DNA of 35,387 bases from Desulfobacterales bacterium (GTDB taxonomy: Bacteria > Desulfobacterota > Desulfobacteria > Desulfobacterales > JAAELO01): contig JAAELO010000765.1 of assembly GCA_024226555.1 (NCBI GenBank), forward strand, positions 1 through 35,387. The letters are read 5' to 3'. The notes below the pieces were generated by a model. It ran no database searches and had not been told where the DNA came from. It saw only the letters and a list, made by a program, of their open reading frames with translations. The position numbers and the translations under genes were made by a program. Below are positions 13,891 to 21,686 of the stretch, piece after piece (position 1 is the first letter of the stretch; every line of letters begins with the position of its first letter).

Positions 13891-16110
13891 ATGGGGGCGG
13901 TCTTGTTTGTTTCAATAAAAGATTTTTTCCAAAAATTACCAATTCGTCACAAATTTATTATCACATTTACTTTTACAGTCTTACTGGCACTTGCTTTAGG
14001 CAGTATTATTATCTATTCCGTGGTCAGAAATACTCTAAAAAACAACATTGAAAGTGAACTTGAAGACACCACTCAAACAGTAGTAAATATGGTTAAATCT
14101 GCAACTGAGATCTCGATTAAAAACAGCTTACATGCGATTGCCGATAAAAATCGTGATATCGTTAAATATTATTATAAATTATATAAAAAGGGTCGACTCA
14201 CTGAAAAAGCAGCCAAAAAAAAAGCTGTTAAAATTCTTCTAAATGAGAAAATTGGAAAAAATGGTTATATATACTGTCTCAGCAGTAAGGGCACAATTAA
14301 GGTTCATCCGAAAGCAGAACTTATAAATAGCAATTTTATAGATTTCCAGTTTATAAGAGAACAGATATCAAGAAAAGAGGGATTTTTAGAATATAAATGG
14401 GCTAATCCAGAGGATATTGTGAGCAGACCTAAAGCTCTTTATATGACATATTTTAAAGAGTGGGACTGGATAATATCAGCGACCTCATACAGAGAGGAGT
14501 TTACTAAATTTATAAATATCGAGGATTTCCGTCCATATATCCAAACTTTATCCGTTGGAAAAAGTGGTTATGTCTATGTAATGAATAGTAAGGGATCACT
14601 TGTAATTCATCCGAACCTCCAGGGAAAAAATATTTACAATTCCGCCGATAAAAAAGGAAGAAAGTTCATAAAAGAGATCTGTGATAAAAAAAATGGGATC
14701 ACGACCTATCCCTGGAAAGCCCCCTGGGAAAAGAACTTTAAAGAGAGAATTGTCATGTTTCAGTATATACCTGAGCTTGACTGGATCGTAGCCTCTTCCG
14801 GATTTCTGGATGAACTGTATAAACCTCTACGGATTATCAGTTTTACAATTTTAATAACTGCCATTGTTATGCTTGGTTTTGTTTTTTTAATAACTTTAGG
14901 TTTGAGTTATGAAATAGCAAGACCGCTAAGTCTATTGATAAAGGGACTTGAAGCGGGTGCAGAAGGAGATTATACAACCAGAGTGGAAGATTCTGGTGAG
15001 GACGAATTTAAAAAAGTAAGAAATTACTTTAATATTTTTATGGATGCATTACAAACGGCACATTTAAAACTTTCCTCAAAGGTTCATGAGCTTGAAAAAA
15101 GAAACAGAGAAAGTTCATTGTTAAGGCGGATGAGTGAGATGATTCAGTCATGCAATACAAAAAAAGATGTTTATGGTGTGATTGGTCGATATATGGAAAA
15201 ATTTTTTCCAGAGGAGTCCGGACAGTTTTATATATTAAACCGAAAGAACAGTTTTTTTGAATCTGTTGTTTCATGGGGCCATGATAGAGAAGATATCTGG
15301 AAATTGGAATTTAGTGATTGTATGGCTTTAAGTCAGGGTAAGCCCTTTTTAAATGCTAATGAGAATAATGATATAGATTGTAAACATTGTGATAGAAAAA
15401 CAGGTTCCACTTTGTGTATGCCAATGATTATACAGGGCGAAACAGCAGGTCTTATTGTGCAACATTACCATGAAAAAAATTACCCTTTAAATAATGGAAA
15501 TATTGATAAGCAAATACATTATATTATGTTAATAATTGTTGAGCATCTATCACTTGCACTTACAAATATTAAATTGAGGGAAACACTGCACTTGCAATCT
15601 ATTGTGGACCCTCTCACAGGTCTGTACAACCGGAGATATCTTGAAGATAGGGTTAAGGAGGAATCTGGAAGGGTTGACAGGCATAAATTCCCTGTGGGAA
15701 TTTTAATGCTTGATGTGGATAATTTTAAAATTTTTAATGATACATATGGACATGAGTGTGGAGATATTGTTTTAAAAGAGCTTGGATACCAGTTAAAAAA
15801 GAACGTGAGGGTAGAGGATGTACTATGTCGTTATGGAGGGGAGGAATTTATTGCTATCCTTATTCTGAGTTCATATGAAGCGACATGTAAAAAAGCTGAA
15901 GAGTTATGTTCTATAGTACGAAATGATTTAAAGATAATTCATCAGGGTAAGGAATTGTCTGTAACTATCTCAATTGGAGTTGCTTCCTGTCCTGAGCATG
16001 GTAAAGATATTGAAAAAGCGATCCTTCTGGCTGACACTATGCTGTATAAGGCTAAATCAGAAGGTCGGGATCGTGTGGCAGTGTTGCCGGCAGATGGATA
16101 TGAGATGTAG
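13891..16110 (+). CDS. Cache-HAMP-GAF-GGDEF diguanylate cyclase
   Basis: A 739-residue membrane receptor predicted to make c-di-GMP in response to an extracellular ligand. Helix 1 spans residues 21-43. The periplasmic part (45-310) contains two Cache-like halves, each with a Gly-Tyr-x-Tyr strand followed by Ser-x-Gly and His-Pro (around 127-145 and 227-245). Helix 2 is at about 312-336, then HAMP (to about 388), a coiled coil, a GAF-like domain (about 405-560) with several Cys residues near 490-510, and the GGDEF domain. The catalytic GGEEF is intact at 649-653 and the I-site is RVED. ATG 13891 has no ribosome binding site; TTG at 13903 has GGGGG upstream and may be the true start. Repeat elements lie on both sides. 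Confidence 0.9.
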   Translation: MGAVLFVSIKDFFQKLPIRHKFIITFTFTVLLALALGSIIIYSVVRNTLKNNIESELEDTTQTVVNMVKSATEISIKNSLHAIADKNRDIVKYYYKLYKKGRLTEKAAKKKAVKILLNEKIGKNGYIYCLSSKGTIKVHPKAELINSNFIDFQFIREQISRKEGFLEYKWANPEDIVSRPKALYMTYFKEWDWIISATSYREEFTKFINIEDFRPYIQTLSVGKSGYVYVMNSKGSLVIHPNLQGKNIYNSADKKGRKFIKEICDKKNGITTYPWKAPWEKNFKERIVMFQYIPELDWIVASSGFLDELYKPLRIISFTILITAIVMLGFVFLITLGLSYEIARPLSLLIKGLEAGAEGDYTTRVEDSGEDEFKKVRNYFNIFMDALQTAHLKLSSKVHELEKRNRESSLLRRMSEMIQSCNTKKDVYGVIGRYMEKFFPEESGQFYILNRKNSFFESVVSWGHDREDIWKLEFSDCMALSQGKPFLNANENNDIDCKHCDRKTGSTLCMPMIIQGETAGLIVQHYHEKNYPLNNGNIDKQIHYIMLIIVEHLSLALTNIKLRETLHLQSIVDPLTGLYNRRYLEDRVKEESGRVDRHKFPVGILMLDVDNFKIFNDTYGHECGDIVLKELGYQLKKNVRVEDVLCRYGGEEFIAILILSSYEATCKKAEELCSIVRNDLKIIHQGKELSVTISIGVASCPEHGKDIEKAILLADTMLYKAKSEGRDRVAVLPADGYEM

Positions 16111-16137
16111 TATTTTTGTATGCCTTCCAGTTCATAT

Positions 16138-16151
16138 TTATTAGAGGTTCC
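16138..16151. repeat. Solo right end of the MITE-like repeat
   Basis: TTTATTAGAGGTTCC matches the family terminus; the sequence before it does not match the core. It is located just before the terminator at 16158-16193. Confidence 0.6.
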
Positions 16152-16157
16152 TTTTAA

Positions 16158-16193
16158 ACAAAAAACGCTATTCCCGATTAGGATATAGCGTTT
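16158..16193 (-). terminator. Rho-independent terminator of the first triple-repeat protein gene
   Basis: On the minus strand AAACGCTAT and ATAGCGTTT form a 9-bp stem and run into a T-stretch (the complement of A at 16158-16165). A second small hairpin, AATGAT / ATCATT, lies between the stop codon and this stem. Both hairpins recur, with small changes, at 18756-18821 beyond the paralogous gene. Confidence 0.8.
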
Positions 16194-16234
16194 AATGTAT
16201 CAAATGATAGGGGAATCATTCTGGTAGTCTTTTT

Positions 16235-16966
16235 TTACGACTGTGAGTTTTGGAAACCTCTATCGATTACCTGTCCATTTTTTATGATGAAGAAGTTGTA
16301 ACCAGTTTCAGCATCTTTTGAACCGAAAACCATTTTCTTCATTCCGTTTTTGTACTCTTTAACACTTACTGCTTTTCCATACTTTTGAGTTAAGAAAGCA
16401 ACGCTTTTTGGGTGGTTTTTGTACCATTTTGCCATGAATGGGCTTACCATAGGACCTTCAACTTCTATAGCATCTTCTATAAGAAGATTAGTCGTTCCCT
16501 GGTCAATAACGGTTCCATTTACTACTACAAATACGTTATATCCGACTACTGCATCTTTCGGTCCGAAAACGATTCTTTCCATACCGTTGTCATATGTACT
16601 CTTGTTAACCGGTTCACCGTATTTTGCTTTAAGGTCTGCTATAGTTGTGTTGTTTCCTTTGAAGTAAGAAGACATTAAACCGCTCATTTCGTGTTTGTTT
16701 GTTTTTACTTCTACCTTGTCAAGGTTTTGGATTGTACCACGATCCACAACTTCACCATCTTTAATAAGGAAGTAAAAATAACCAACTTCAACATCTTTTT
16801 CACCATAAATTCTTCTCTCTACTCCGCTTGCAAGTTCTTTAACGCTTTTAGGTGCTCCCCATTTAGTTTCAAGTGTTTTAAGGGATTCTGCTGATACGCT
16901 GTTTACGCCTAAGAAAATTACTGCTACTCCTGTCATTGCGATTACTGCATTTTTAAGAAAGTTCAT
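16235..16966 (-). CDS. Secreted triple-repeat protein (SmpA/BamE-like repeats), copy 1
   Basis: This protein of 243 residues has a clear signal peptide ending about ...SVSA at residue 26. The start ATG 16964-16966 is chosen for AGGAGA six bases upstream. The mature protein is three imperfect repeats of about 70 residues, each of the form L-x-x-K-Y/W-G-x-P ... NG-x-E/K-R-x-V/Y-G-x-KDA-x-x-GY-x-x-F-x-V/I-x-NG-x-V-ID-x-G. The Lys-Tyr-Gly-x-Pro helix end and NG hairpin resemble the BamE/SmpA fold; function is unknown. It probably works in the periplasm or is released. The gene has a sigma-54 promoter (17044-17059) with upstream palindromes, and is paralogous to 18997-19725. Confidence 0.75.
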   Translation of the reverse strand: MNFLKNAVIAMTGVAVIFLGVNSVSAESLKTLETKWGAPKSVKELASGVERRIYGEKDVEVGYFYFLIKDGEVVDRGTIQNLDKVEVKTNKHEMSGLMSSYFKGNNTTIADLKAKYGEPVNKSTYDNGMERIVFGPKDAVVGYNVFVVVNGTVIDQGTTNLLIEDAIEVEGPMVSPFMAKWYKNHPKSVAFLTQKYGKAVSVKEYKNGMKKMVFGSKDAETGYNFFIIKNGQVIDRGFQNSQS

Positions 16967-17043
16967 TTTGTTTCTCCTGTTTTTGTGAGTTTCTAATTTT
17001 ATTATGTAATTCTTTAAATTTTTCATTCTGGTTTTTATGTATT

Positions 17044-17059
17044 TGCAACTGGTGTGCCA
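17044..17059 (-). promoter_or_regulatory. Sigma-54 (-24/-12) promoter of triple-repeat gene copy 1
   Basis: On the minus strand TGGCAC-ACCAG-TTGCA matches the consensus TGGCACG-N4-TTGCW exactly in spacing and at all but one conserved base. The predicted transcript start is near 17033, giving a leader of about 67 nt. Confidence 0.85.
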
Positions 17060-17136
17060 TAATTAGAATGTAATTTGTATAGGCTTGTATAATAAGTCTT
17101 TGTATGATTTTTAGATTTTAGTTGAATGGGTTGGGA

Positions 17137-17189
17137 TTTCATAATGAAAAGTTTATAATTCATAATGAAATTGATGTTTCATTTAGAAA
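17137..17189. promoter_or_regulatory. Enhancer-like palindromes upstream of copy 1
   Basis: TTTCATAATGAAA (17137-17149), ATTCATAATGAAA (17158-17170) and TTTCATTTAGAAA (17177-17189) are spaced about 20-21 bp. They lie 104-156 bp upstream of the predicted sigma-54 start, as expected for a bacterial enhancer-binding protein. The same motif occurs before copy 2. Confidence 0.7.
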
Positions 17190-17385
17190 AGACTAAACAG
17201 TAAAGCATCTGATATTTAACATAAAACAAGGCTTCAATTTTGAATAGCTGACCAAATCATTGGATTTGATAAATTTTTATTATTTGATAGAAGTATTTAA
17301 AACCTGATATGAAAGAATACATGAAAACCAAAAATTATGTGAAATCAACTTTGTTTAAATGATTCAATGGATTATTATCAATATA

Positions 17386-17520
17386 GGGAACCTCTAATAA
17401 GAAAAATTATTGAATTACCAGATTTAAAGTATGGCCTTTTATTATTAATTTGTATAAAATCATCAATAAGTTTTACAGTTTTTTGGAACTTATCTTATAG
17501 ATTTGGGCGCTTAGGGAATA
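17386..17520. repeat. Decayed MITE-like element
   Basis: A perfect left end GGGAACCTCTAATAAG is followed by partial core matches (ACAGTTTTTTGGAAC) and a weak GGGAATATC sequence at about 17515. The right end is approximate. Confidence 0.55.
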
Positions 17521-17592
17521 TCACCCCTTATGTTCTTTGCCTAAAATAAAGTATTCATGAAATAAGAAATCTATTTCCGGGAGGATTCTTCA

Positions 17593-17955
17593 ATGAAGAA
17601 ATTATTGGAAATAACTTTGATTCTTGCATTTGGTCTGATTTTTGTTTTTTCATCATGTGGCAAACAAACTGTTGGAACTGTTAGAGGAAGGCCTGGAAGT
17701 TGGGTTGATAATAATACCTACAGGTTTAGAGCTTTAGGCGCCGCACCCTCTACACTGACAAATATCGCTCTAAGAAAACAAAGATCAAAAAAAGCAGCTC
17801 TTCTACAAGTTCAGTACAAAATTTTTCAATTATTCAAAAACTCCAGAATAAATGGTTCCGTGAGGAAGATTACCTGGGATACAGAACAAAATTGTGAAAT
17901 TATTTATGAAGTTAGAGCAAGAGATCTTAAGAAAAAAAATTCAGGAATAAAGTGA
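17593..17955 (+). CDS. Putative lipoprotein, LPP20-like
   Basis: This 120-residue protein begins with a lipoprotein signal peptide and the lipobox FSSC (Cys22). The mature part contains a strand ending in YRFRALGAAP, then a long helix rich in Ala, Lys and Gln (RKQRSKKAALLQVQYKIF) and a closing strand. That layout, an R-x-R-x-x-G-x-A-P strand followed by an Arg/Ala helix, is like LPP20-type lipoproteins; the match is by pattern only. The start ATG 17593 has GGGAGG upstream. It is alone between the two paralogous triple-repeat genes, on the opposite strand, and I see no link in function to them. Confidence 0.6.
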   Translation: MKKLLEITLILAFGLIFVFSSCGKQTVGTVRGRPGSWVDNNTYRFRALGAAPSTLTNIALRKQRSKKAALLQVQYKIFQLFKNSRINGSVRKITWDTEQNCEIIYEVRARDLKKKNSGIK

Positions 17956-18267
17956 GTAATTAATGAATTCAAATAGTCTTTGTGAAATTGACCGTTAAAA
18001 AATTGTTCTTCAGTATGGTAAAAAATAAATTAATAAGCCCATAAATTATAAAAAAAACTGAACTTTGTTATTGTGACAATGCTGAAACCTCAGATCAAAC
18101 TTGAAATTTTCATTTTTTATGATGCGATTTTACAATAAAATTTCGTAAAGCTATTGTATTAGTCATATGTAAAGATTCGGTAGGTTGTTAGAAAACGCAG
18201 ACTTTCTTTATAACTATATTTGTGAACTATTTCTTTTTTTGATGCAAGTTACCAATTTATATTGATG
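17956..18267. other. Intergenic region of 312 bp, nothing recognised
   Basis: This is a convergent gap between the LPP20-like gene and the PilZ gene. It is AT-rich; I see no repeat-family end, no strong hairpin and no ORF. Confidence 0.5.
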
Positions 18268-18552
18268 TTAAACGGCTGAGACTTCTTCAAGATATTGTAC
18301 ACCAACACCATATTTTACACCTGAAACATCTTTAAACCCAATACATCGCACCACTTTTGCACTAAAAGCAGATCTGTACCCGATCATTCTGACACAAATT
18401 TTGGTACCAGGAGCGACTTCATTTCTTGTGTTGAAAAACATTCCCCCTATACTGTAATTACTCATCATGGCATTATTATATAGGTCTTCACCAATTTCAG
18501 TATAGGCAACACAACCCACACTTTCATATCTCTTATGCTTTCTCTGATCCAT
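18268..18552 (-). CDS. PilZ-domain protein (c-di-GMP receptor)
   Basis: A stand-alone PilZ domain of 94 residues. The c-di-GMP motif is complete in outline: R4-K-H-K-R8 (RxxxR) near the N-terminus and N32-Y-S-I-G-G in place of D/NxSxxG, followed by alternating strands. It should bind c-di-GMP made by the two cyclases in this window or by others, and act by contacting a partner protein, often of motility or envelope systems. It starts at ATG 18552 with a strong AAGGAGG. No partner gene is adjacent. Confidence 0.88.
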   Translation of the reverse strand: MDQRKHKRYESVGCVAYTEIGEDLYNNAMMSNYSIGGMFFNTRNEVAPGTKICVRMIGYRSAFSAKVVRCIGFKDVSGVKYGVGVQYLEEVSAV

Positions 18553-18996
18553 GAAATCCTCCTTATTTTAATTATGAAAAACCTTCATTCGTAGCTGAAA
18601 AAAATCAGGACCGTGAACTCAAAAATAAAATGTACGAATAAATACATTTTAAAATAGTAGGGCCTGCTTTGTCAAAATAATAATATTCAATTATTATATA
18701 GAGTTGGACAGTTTTATTTAAAAAAAATTAGTGCTGCAGATCTTTTTGTCTAAAACAAAAAAACGCTATATCAGAATTAACGGACATAACGTTTTAATGT
18801 ATCAAATGATAGGGGAATCATTTTTAAGTTTTCATATTTAAAAAGGGAATCTCTTATTACCAATCACCTCAAATGGGTGAAAACATGACACCTTCTGGGA
18901 AGGTGCCACATTTATAAGACTAAAGAGTCTTCGCAATTATTAAGATCTTACTTTTTTATTTTATGACGCTATAACCCAGAAGTTGTCACATTTATT
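18553..18996. other. Intergenic region with a displaced duplicate 3' region
   Basis: 18756-18821 repeats the terminator and second hairpin found directly after copy 1 of the triple-repeat gene (16158-16221), including the 27-base stretch from AATGTATCAAATGATAGGGG to AATCATT. Here it lies about 175 bp beyond the stop codon of copy 2. The extra 175 bp contains a repeat-like end GGGAATCTCTTATTA (18845-18859) and a hairpin CACCTT / AAGGTG (near 18890-18905), and looks like an insertion. Confidence 0.6.
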
Positions 18997-19725
18997 TTAG
19001 GACTGAGAATCAGTGAAACCTCTATCGATTACCTGTCCATTTTTAATTATGAAGAAGTTGTAACCAGTTTCTGCATCTTTAGAACCGAAAACCATTTTTT
19101 TCATTCCGTTTTTGTACTCTTTAACACTTACAGGTTTTCCCCATTTTCTGTTTAGAAACGCAACACTTTTTGGGTGGTTCTTGTACCATTTTGCCATAAA
19201 TGGACTTATTGCTGGTCCCTCTGGTTCGATTGCATCTTTAATAAGAATGTTAGTAGTTCCCTGATCAACAACTCTTCCGTTCATTACAACAAAAACGTTG
19301 TATCCTGTTATTGCATCAGCTGGTCCGAAAACGATTCTTTCCATACCGTTATCATATGTGCTCTTATTAACAGGTTCTCCGTATTTTGCTTTAATATCTG
19401 CCACTTTTATATTGTTTTTTTTGTAGTAAGAAGACATTAAACCACTCATTTTATGAGTGTTTGTTTTTAATTCTATCTTGTCAAGATTTTCAATTGTACC
19501 ACGATCTACTACTTCACCATCTTTAATAAGGAAGTAGAAGTATCCTACTACTACATCTTTCTCACCGTAAATTCTTCTCTCTACGCCATTTGCAAGTTCT
19601 TTAACGCTTTTAGGTGTTCCCCATTTAGCCTCAAGTGTTTTAAGGGATTCTGCTGATGCGCTATTTACACCTAAAAAAATTACAGCTACTGTCATTGCTA
19701 CTATTGCTTTTTTGAGAAAATTCAT
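18997..19725 (-). CDS. Secreted triple-repeat protein (SmpA/BamE-like repeats), copy 2
   Basis: This protein of 242 residues is a close paralogue of 16235-16966. The signal peptide (ending ...SASA) and the three repeats of about 70 residues are shared nearly residue for residue; differences cluster in linkers between repeats. The start is ATG 19725 with an AGGAGA-like ribosome binding site. A sigma-54 promoter at 20022-20037 and palindromes at 20112-20145 match those of copy 1, so both genes answer to one activator. The leader here is about 280 nt, because a 183-bp repeat element and a small palindrome are inserted between promoter and gene. Function unknown. Confidence 0.75.
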   Translation of the reverse strand: MNFLKKAIVAMTVAVIFLGVNSASAESLKTLEAKWGTPKSVKELANGVERRIYGEKDVVVGYFYFLIKDGEVVDRGTIENLDKIELKTNTHKMSGLMSSYYKKNNIKVADIKAKYGEPVNKSTYDNGMERIVFGPADAITGYNVFVVMNGRVVDQGTTNILIKDAIEPEGPAISPFMAKWYKNHPKSVAFLNRKWGKPVSVKEYKNGMKKMVFGSKDAETGYNFFIIKNGQVIDRGFTDSQS

Positions 19726-19757
19726 TTTATTTCTCCTTTCGTTTTAGTGTTACTTAC

Positions 19758-19783
19758 GGAAATTTCTAATAATTTAGATTTCC
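19758..19783. repeat. Minimal palindromic copy of the repeat family
   Basis: GGAAATTTCT-AATAAT-TTAGATTTCC is 26 bp, essentially two ends joined without core. It lies within the leader of the copy 2 triple-repeat gene. Confidence 0.55.
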
Positions 19784-19817
19784 TATATATAGTTGAATTC
19801 GTAAATTTCTTTAAACT

Positions 19818-20000
19818 GGTAACCTCTAATAATTGATCTTTGACTGAAATACTCGTTCTCATTTATCAGCTTGCACGTGCTTCGCATTACCACTGTATTG
19901 TTCTAAAAAAAGAAGCTTAATTTTTCAGCCTTGTAGAGATTTTATAAAACTAAAGCTTTTATAAACGTTTCAGTCAAATTTCTAATCATTAGAAGTTACC
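19818..20000. mobile_element. MITE-like element, 183 bp, inserted in a transcript leader
   Basis: The ends GGTAACCTCTAATAATTGAT and ATCATTAGAAGTTACC are inverted, with matching GACTGAAA / TTTCAGTC inside them. The core includes GATTTTATAAAACTAAAGCT, shared with other copies. It sits between the sigma-54 promoter at 20022-20037 and the gene it serves. Confidence 0.8.
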
Positions 20001-20021
20001 TCATATTTTCTTATATTTTAT

Positions 20022-20037
20022 TGCAACCGATGTGCCA
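20022..20037 (-). promoter_or_regulatory. Sigma-54 (-24/-12) promoter of triple-repeat gene copy 2
   Basis: On the minus strand TGGCAC-ATCGG-TTGCA has consensus -24 and -12 boxes in exact spacing. The predicted start is near 20009. Confidence 0.85.
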
Positions 20038-20111
20038 CAATTTCAGCAGCTTACAAATCGTTGTATCCAGAGTGTTTACTAAATTTTCATTTTTTTACAC
20101 ACTAAGCATTG

Positions 20112-20145
20112 TTTCATTATGAAAAGTTTTCGTTTCAATATGAAA
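20112..20145. promoter_or_regulatory. Enhancer-like palindromes upstream of copy 2
   Basis: TTTCATTATGAAA (20112-20124) and TTTCAATATGAAA (20133-20145) are 21 bp apart and about 103-136 bp upstream of the predicted sigma-54 start, the same layout as before copy 1. Confidence 0.7.
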
Positions 20146-20222
20146 ATATAAATTGTAAAATAAAATTTAATATACTCCATTACATTCTGTATTACGCAGT
20201 TGATTCACCGGAATAAAAAAAC

Positions 20223-21686
20223 TTAAAAAGAGTACTTTATCCTGCTATAAACCCTGTCCTGATCCCTAAAGTTGTAAAATATTGAATCGCTGTTATCAGC
20301 TCCATAAAATATCGTTCCAAGTTCTATGTTTAAATTATCTATTATGTCGTAATTTGTGCTTAATCTTATTATGCCTCCTTTCCCTCTTTCAAAATATGTG
20401 CATAAAAGGTCTATTTCCATTGTTTCGTTTAAAAGACCATAAGTTGCTTGCAAATATGCTCTTTTGTCATTTCTGTCAGTAGCAAGACTACTTTCAAAAT
20501 CAAAGGTATGAACATTTTCAAGTTCAAGAGTCACTCTCAGGTCTGAAACTCCTGTGTATTCAATTCCCAAAATAGTTGTCAGCTGGTCTTTTGATTTGAA
20601 TGTTTCAAGCTCAGATGCTGTCATTCCAAAAGTTATGTTGTTTATAAAATCACCTCTCATGATCTTCTTCCCATCAATAAATGCTAATTCAAACTTATAC
20701 AGAACTGACCCTATTGCTTTCTTTCCAGTAACTCCATAAGTCTTAAAAGTATGATACTCAGGAGTGAGAGAAAGCATACTTAGATTCGGGCCTGAAAATT
20801 CAATATTTGTTGCTTTTAAAACAGGAAGATCATCAAAGGTTTTAGATATATAAAAGGATATATCGCCACCATTGAATAACTTTGTTGTTTTAATAGCAAA
20901 ACCTGTGTTTTTAAATGTGTTTTCGGGGTTATCCTCATTAGCAATTGAAACTACCGGCAATCTTAAAGATGTGTAATAGTCAAAATCTGATCCATAACTA
21001 CTTATGGAACTTCCAGGATGTTCATGTATTGTAACAAATTCGGTTGCAAAACTGCCTGATTCATAGGTCAATCTTATAGCTGAAGTTGGAAGCCTTGCAT
21101 CCTCAAGATTTGTCAGCCCCGGCCCTCTCAAATCCCTCGGATTGATAACATCTGTAACTCTTGAATAATCTGATTCTCCCCAGGCTACTACCTGTCTACC
21201 AAATTTCAACATGAAATGGTCATCGATTTTCCAGTCAAAGAAGAGCTCTCTTAACGAGACCTCAGACTCATTGTCATCAAGGACCTCCCTTGCATAATCT
21301 CCTCTTCCATCTATCTCATATGCTGAATCGTAAAAACCCATACCTGATATTTTGAATTTGAAATCTTCTGTTAAGTTGTAACTGCTTTCAAGACTCAGAA
21401 TAGATTTTACTTTCGATAGTTTTCTATCTGTTCTGTCATAACCATACTCAATCTCCTGTTTTAAAAATCCACCAATATAGAAGTCAGTTGAATCCTTACC
21501 TTCCTCTTTTTCAATGGAATCCATATCTACTTCAGGAATATCATCCGGCTCCTCTTCATCAAAATCATCCTCAAACTCCTGGGCATAGGATATTATGTCT
21601 GGTGAGGAATAAATAAGAGGAGTTACCAGTATTAAAACTATCGCTACAAAAAGATAGACAAACAGTATGTTATACTTTCTGATCAT
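20223..21686 (-). CDS. Outer-membrane beta-barrel protein, DUF1302-like
   Basis: This protein of 487 residues has an N-terminal membrane/signal segment (about 5-30), an acidic stretch rich in Asp, Glu and Pro (about 36-65), then many alternating amphipathic strands, and ends YSRIKYSF with the terminal Phe that marks outer-membrane barrels. The motif KFGRQVVAWGESD, followed by DVINPRDL (about residues 160-190), is characteristic of DUF1302-type barrels. It begins directly after the stop of the LolA-like gene (no gap) and is the last gene of an RND - LolA-like - barrel operon. Barrels in such operons are thought to carry a hydrophobic substrate through the outer membrane; the substrate here is unknown. 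Confidence 0.75.
   Translation of the reverse strand: MIRKYNILFVYLFVAIVLILVTPLIYSSPDIISYAQEFEDDFDEEEPDDIPEVDMDSIEKEEGKDSTDFYIGGFLKQEIEYGYDRTDRKLSKVKSILSLESSYNLTEDFKFKISGMGFYDSAYEIDGRGDYAREVLDDNESEVSLRELFFDWKIDDHFMLKFGRQVVAWGESDYSRVTDVINPRDLRGPGLTNLEDARLPTSAIRLTYESGSFATEFVTIHEHPGSSISSYGSDFDYYTSLRLPVVSIANEDNPENTFKNTGFAIKTTKLFNGGDISFYISKTFDDLPVLKATNIEFSGPNLSMLSLTPEYHTFKTYGVTGKKAIGSVLYKFELAFIDGKKIMRGDFINNITFGMTASELETFKSKDQLTTILGIEYTGVSDLRVTLELENVHTFDFESSLATDRNDKRAYLQATYGLLNETMEIDLLCTYFERGKGGIIRLSTNYDIIDNLNIELGTIFYGADNSDSIFYNFRDQDRVYSRIKYSF

Noticed and set aside
17367-17549. A 60-codon ORF upstream of the LPP20-like gene
   Set aside because: It is read through the decayed repeat at 17386-17520, with no ribosome binding site and no family features.
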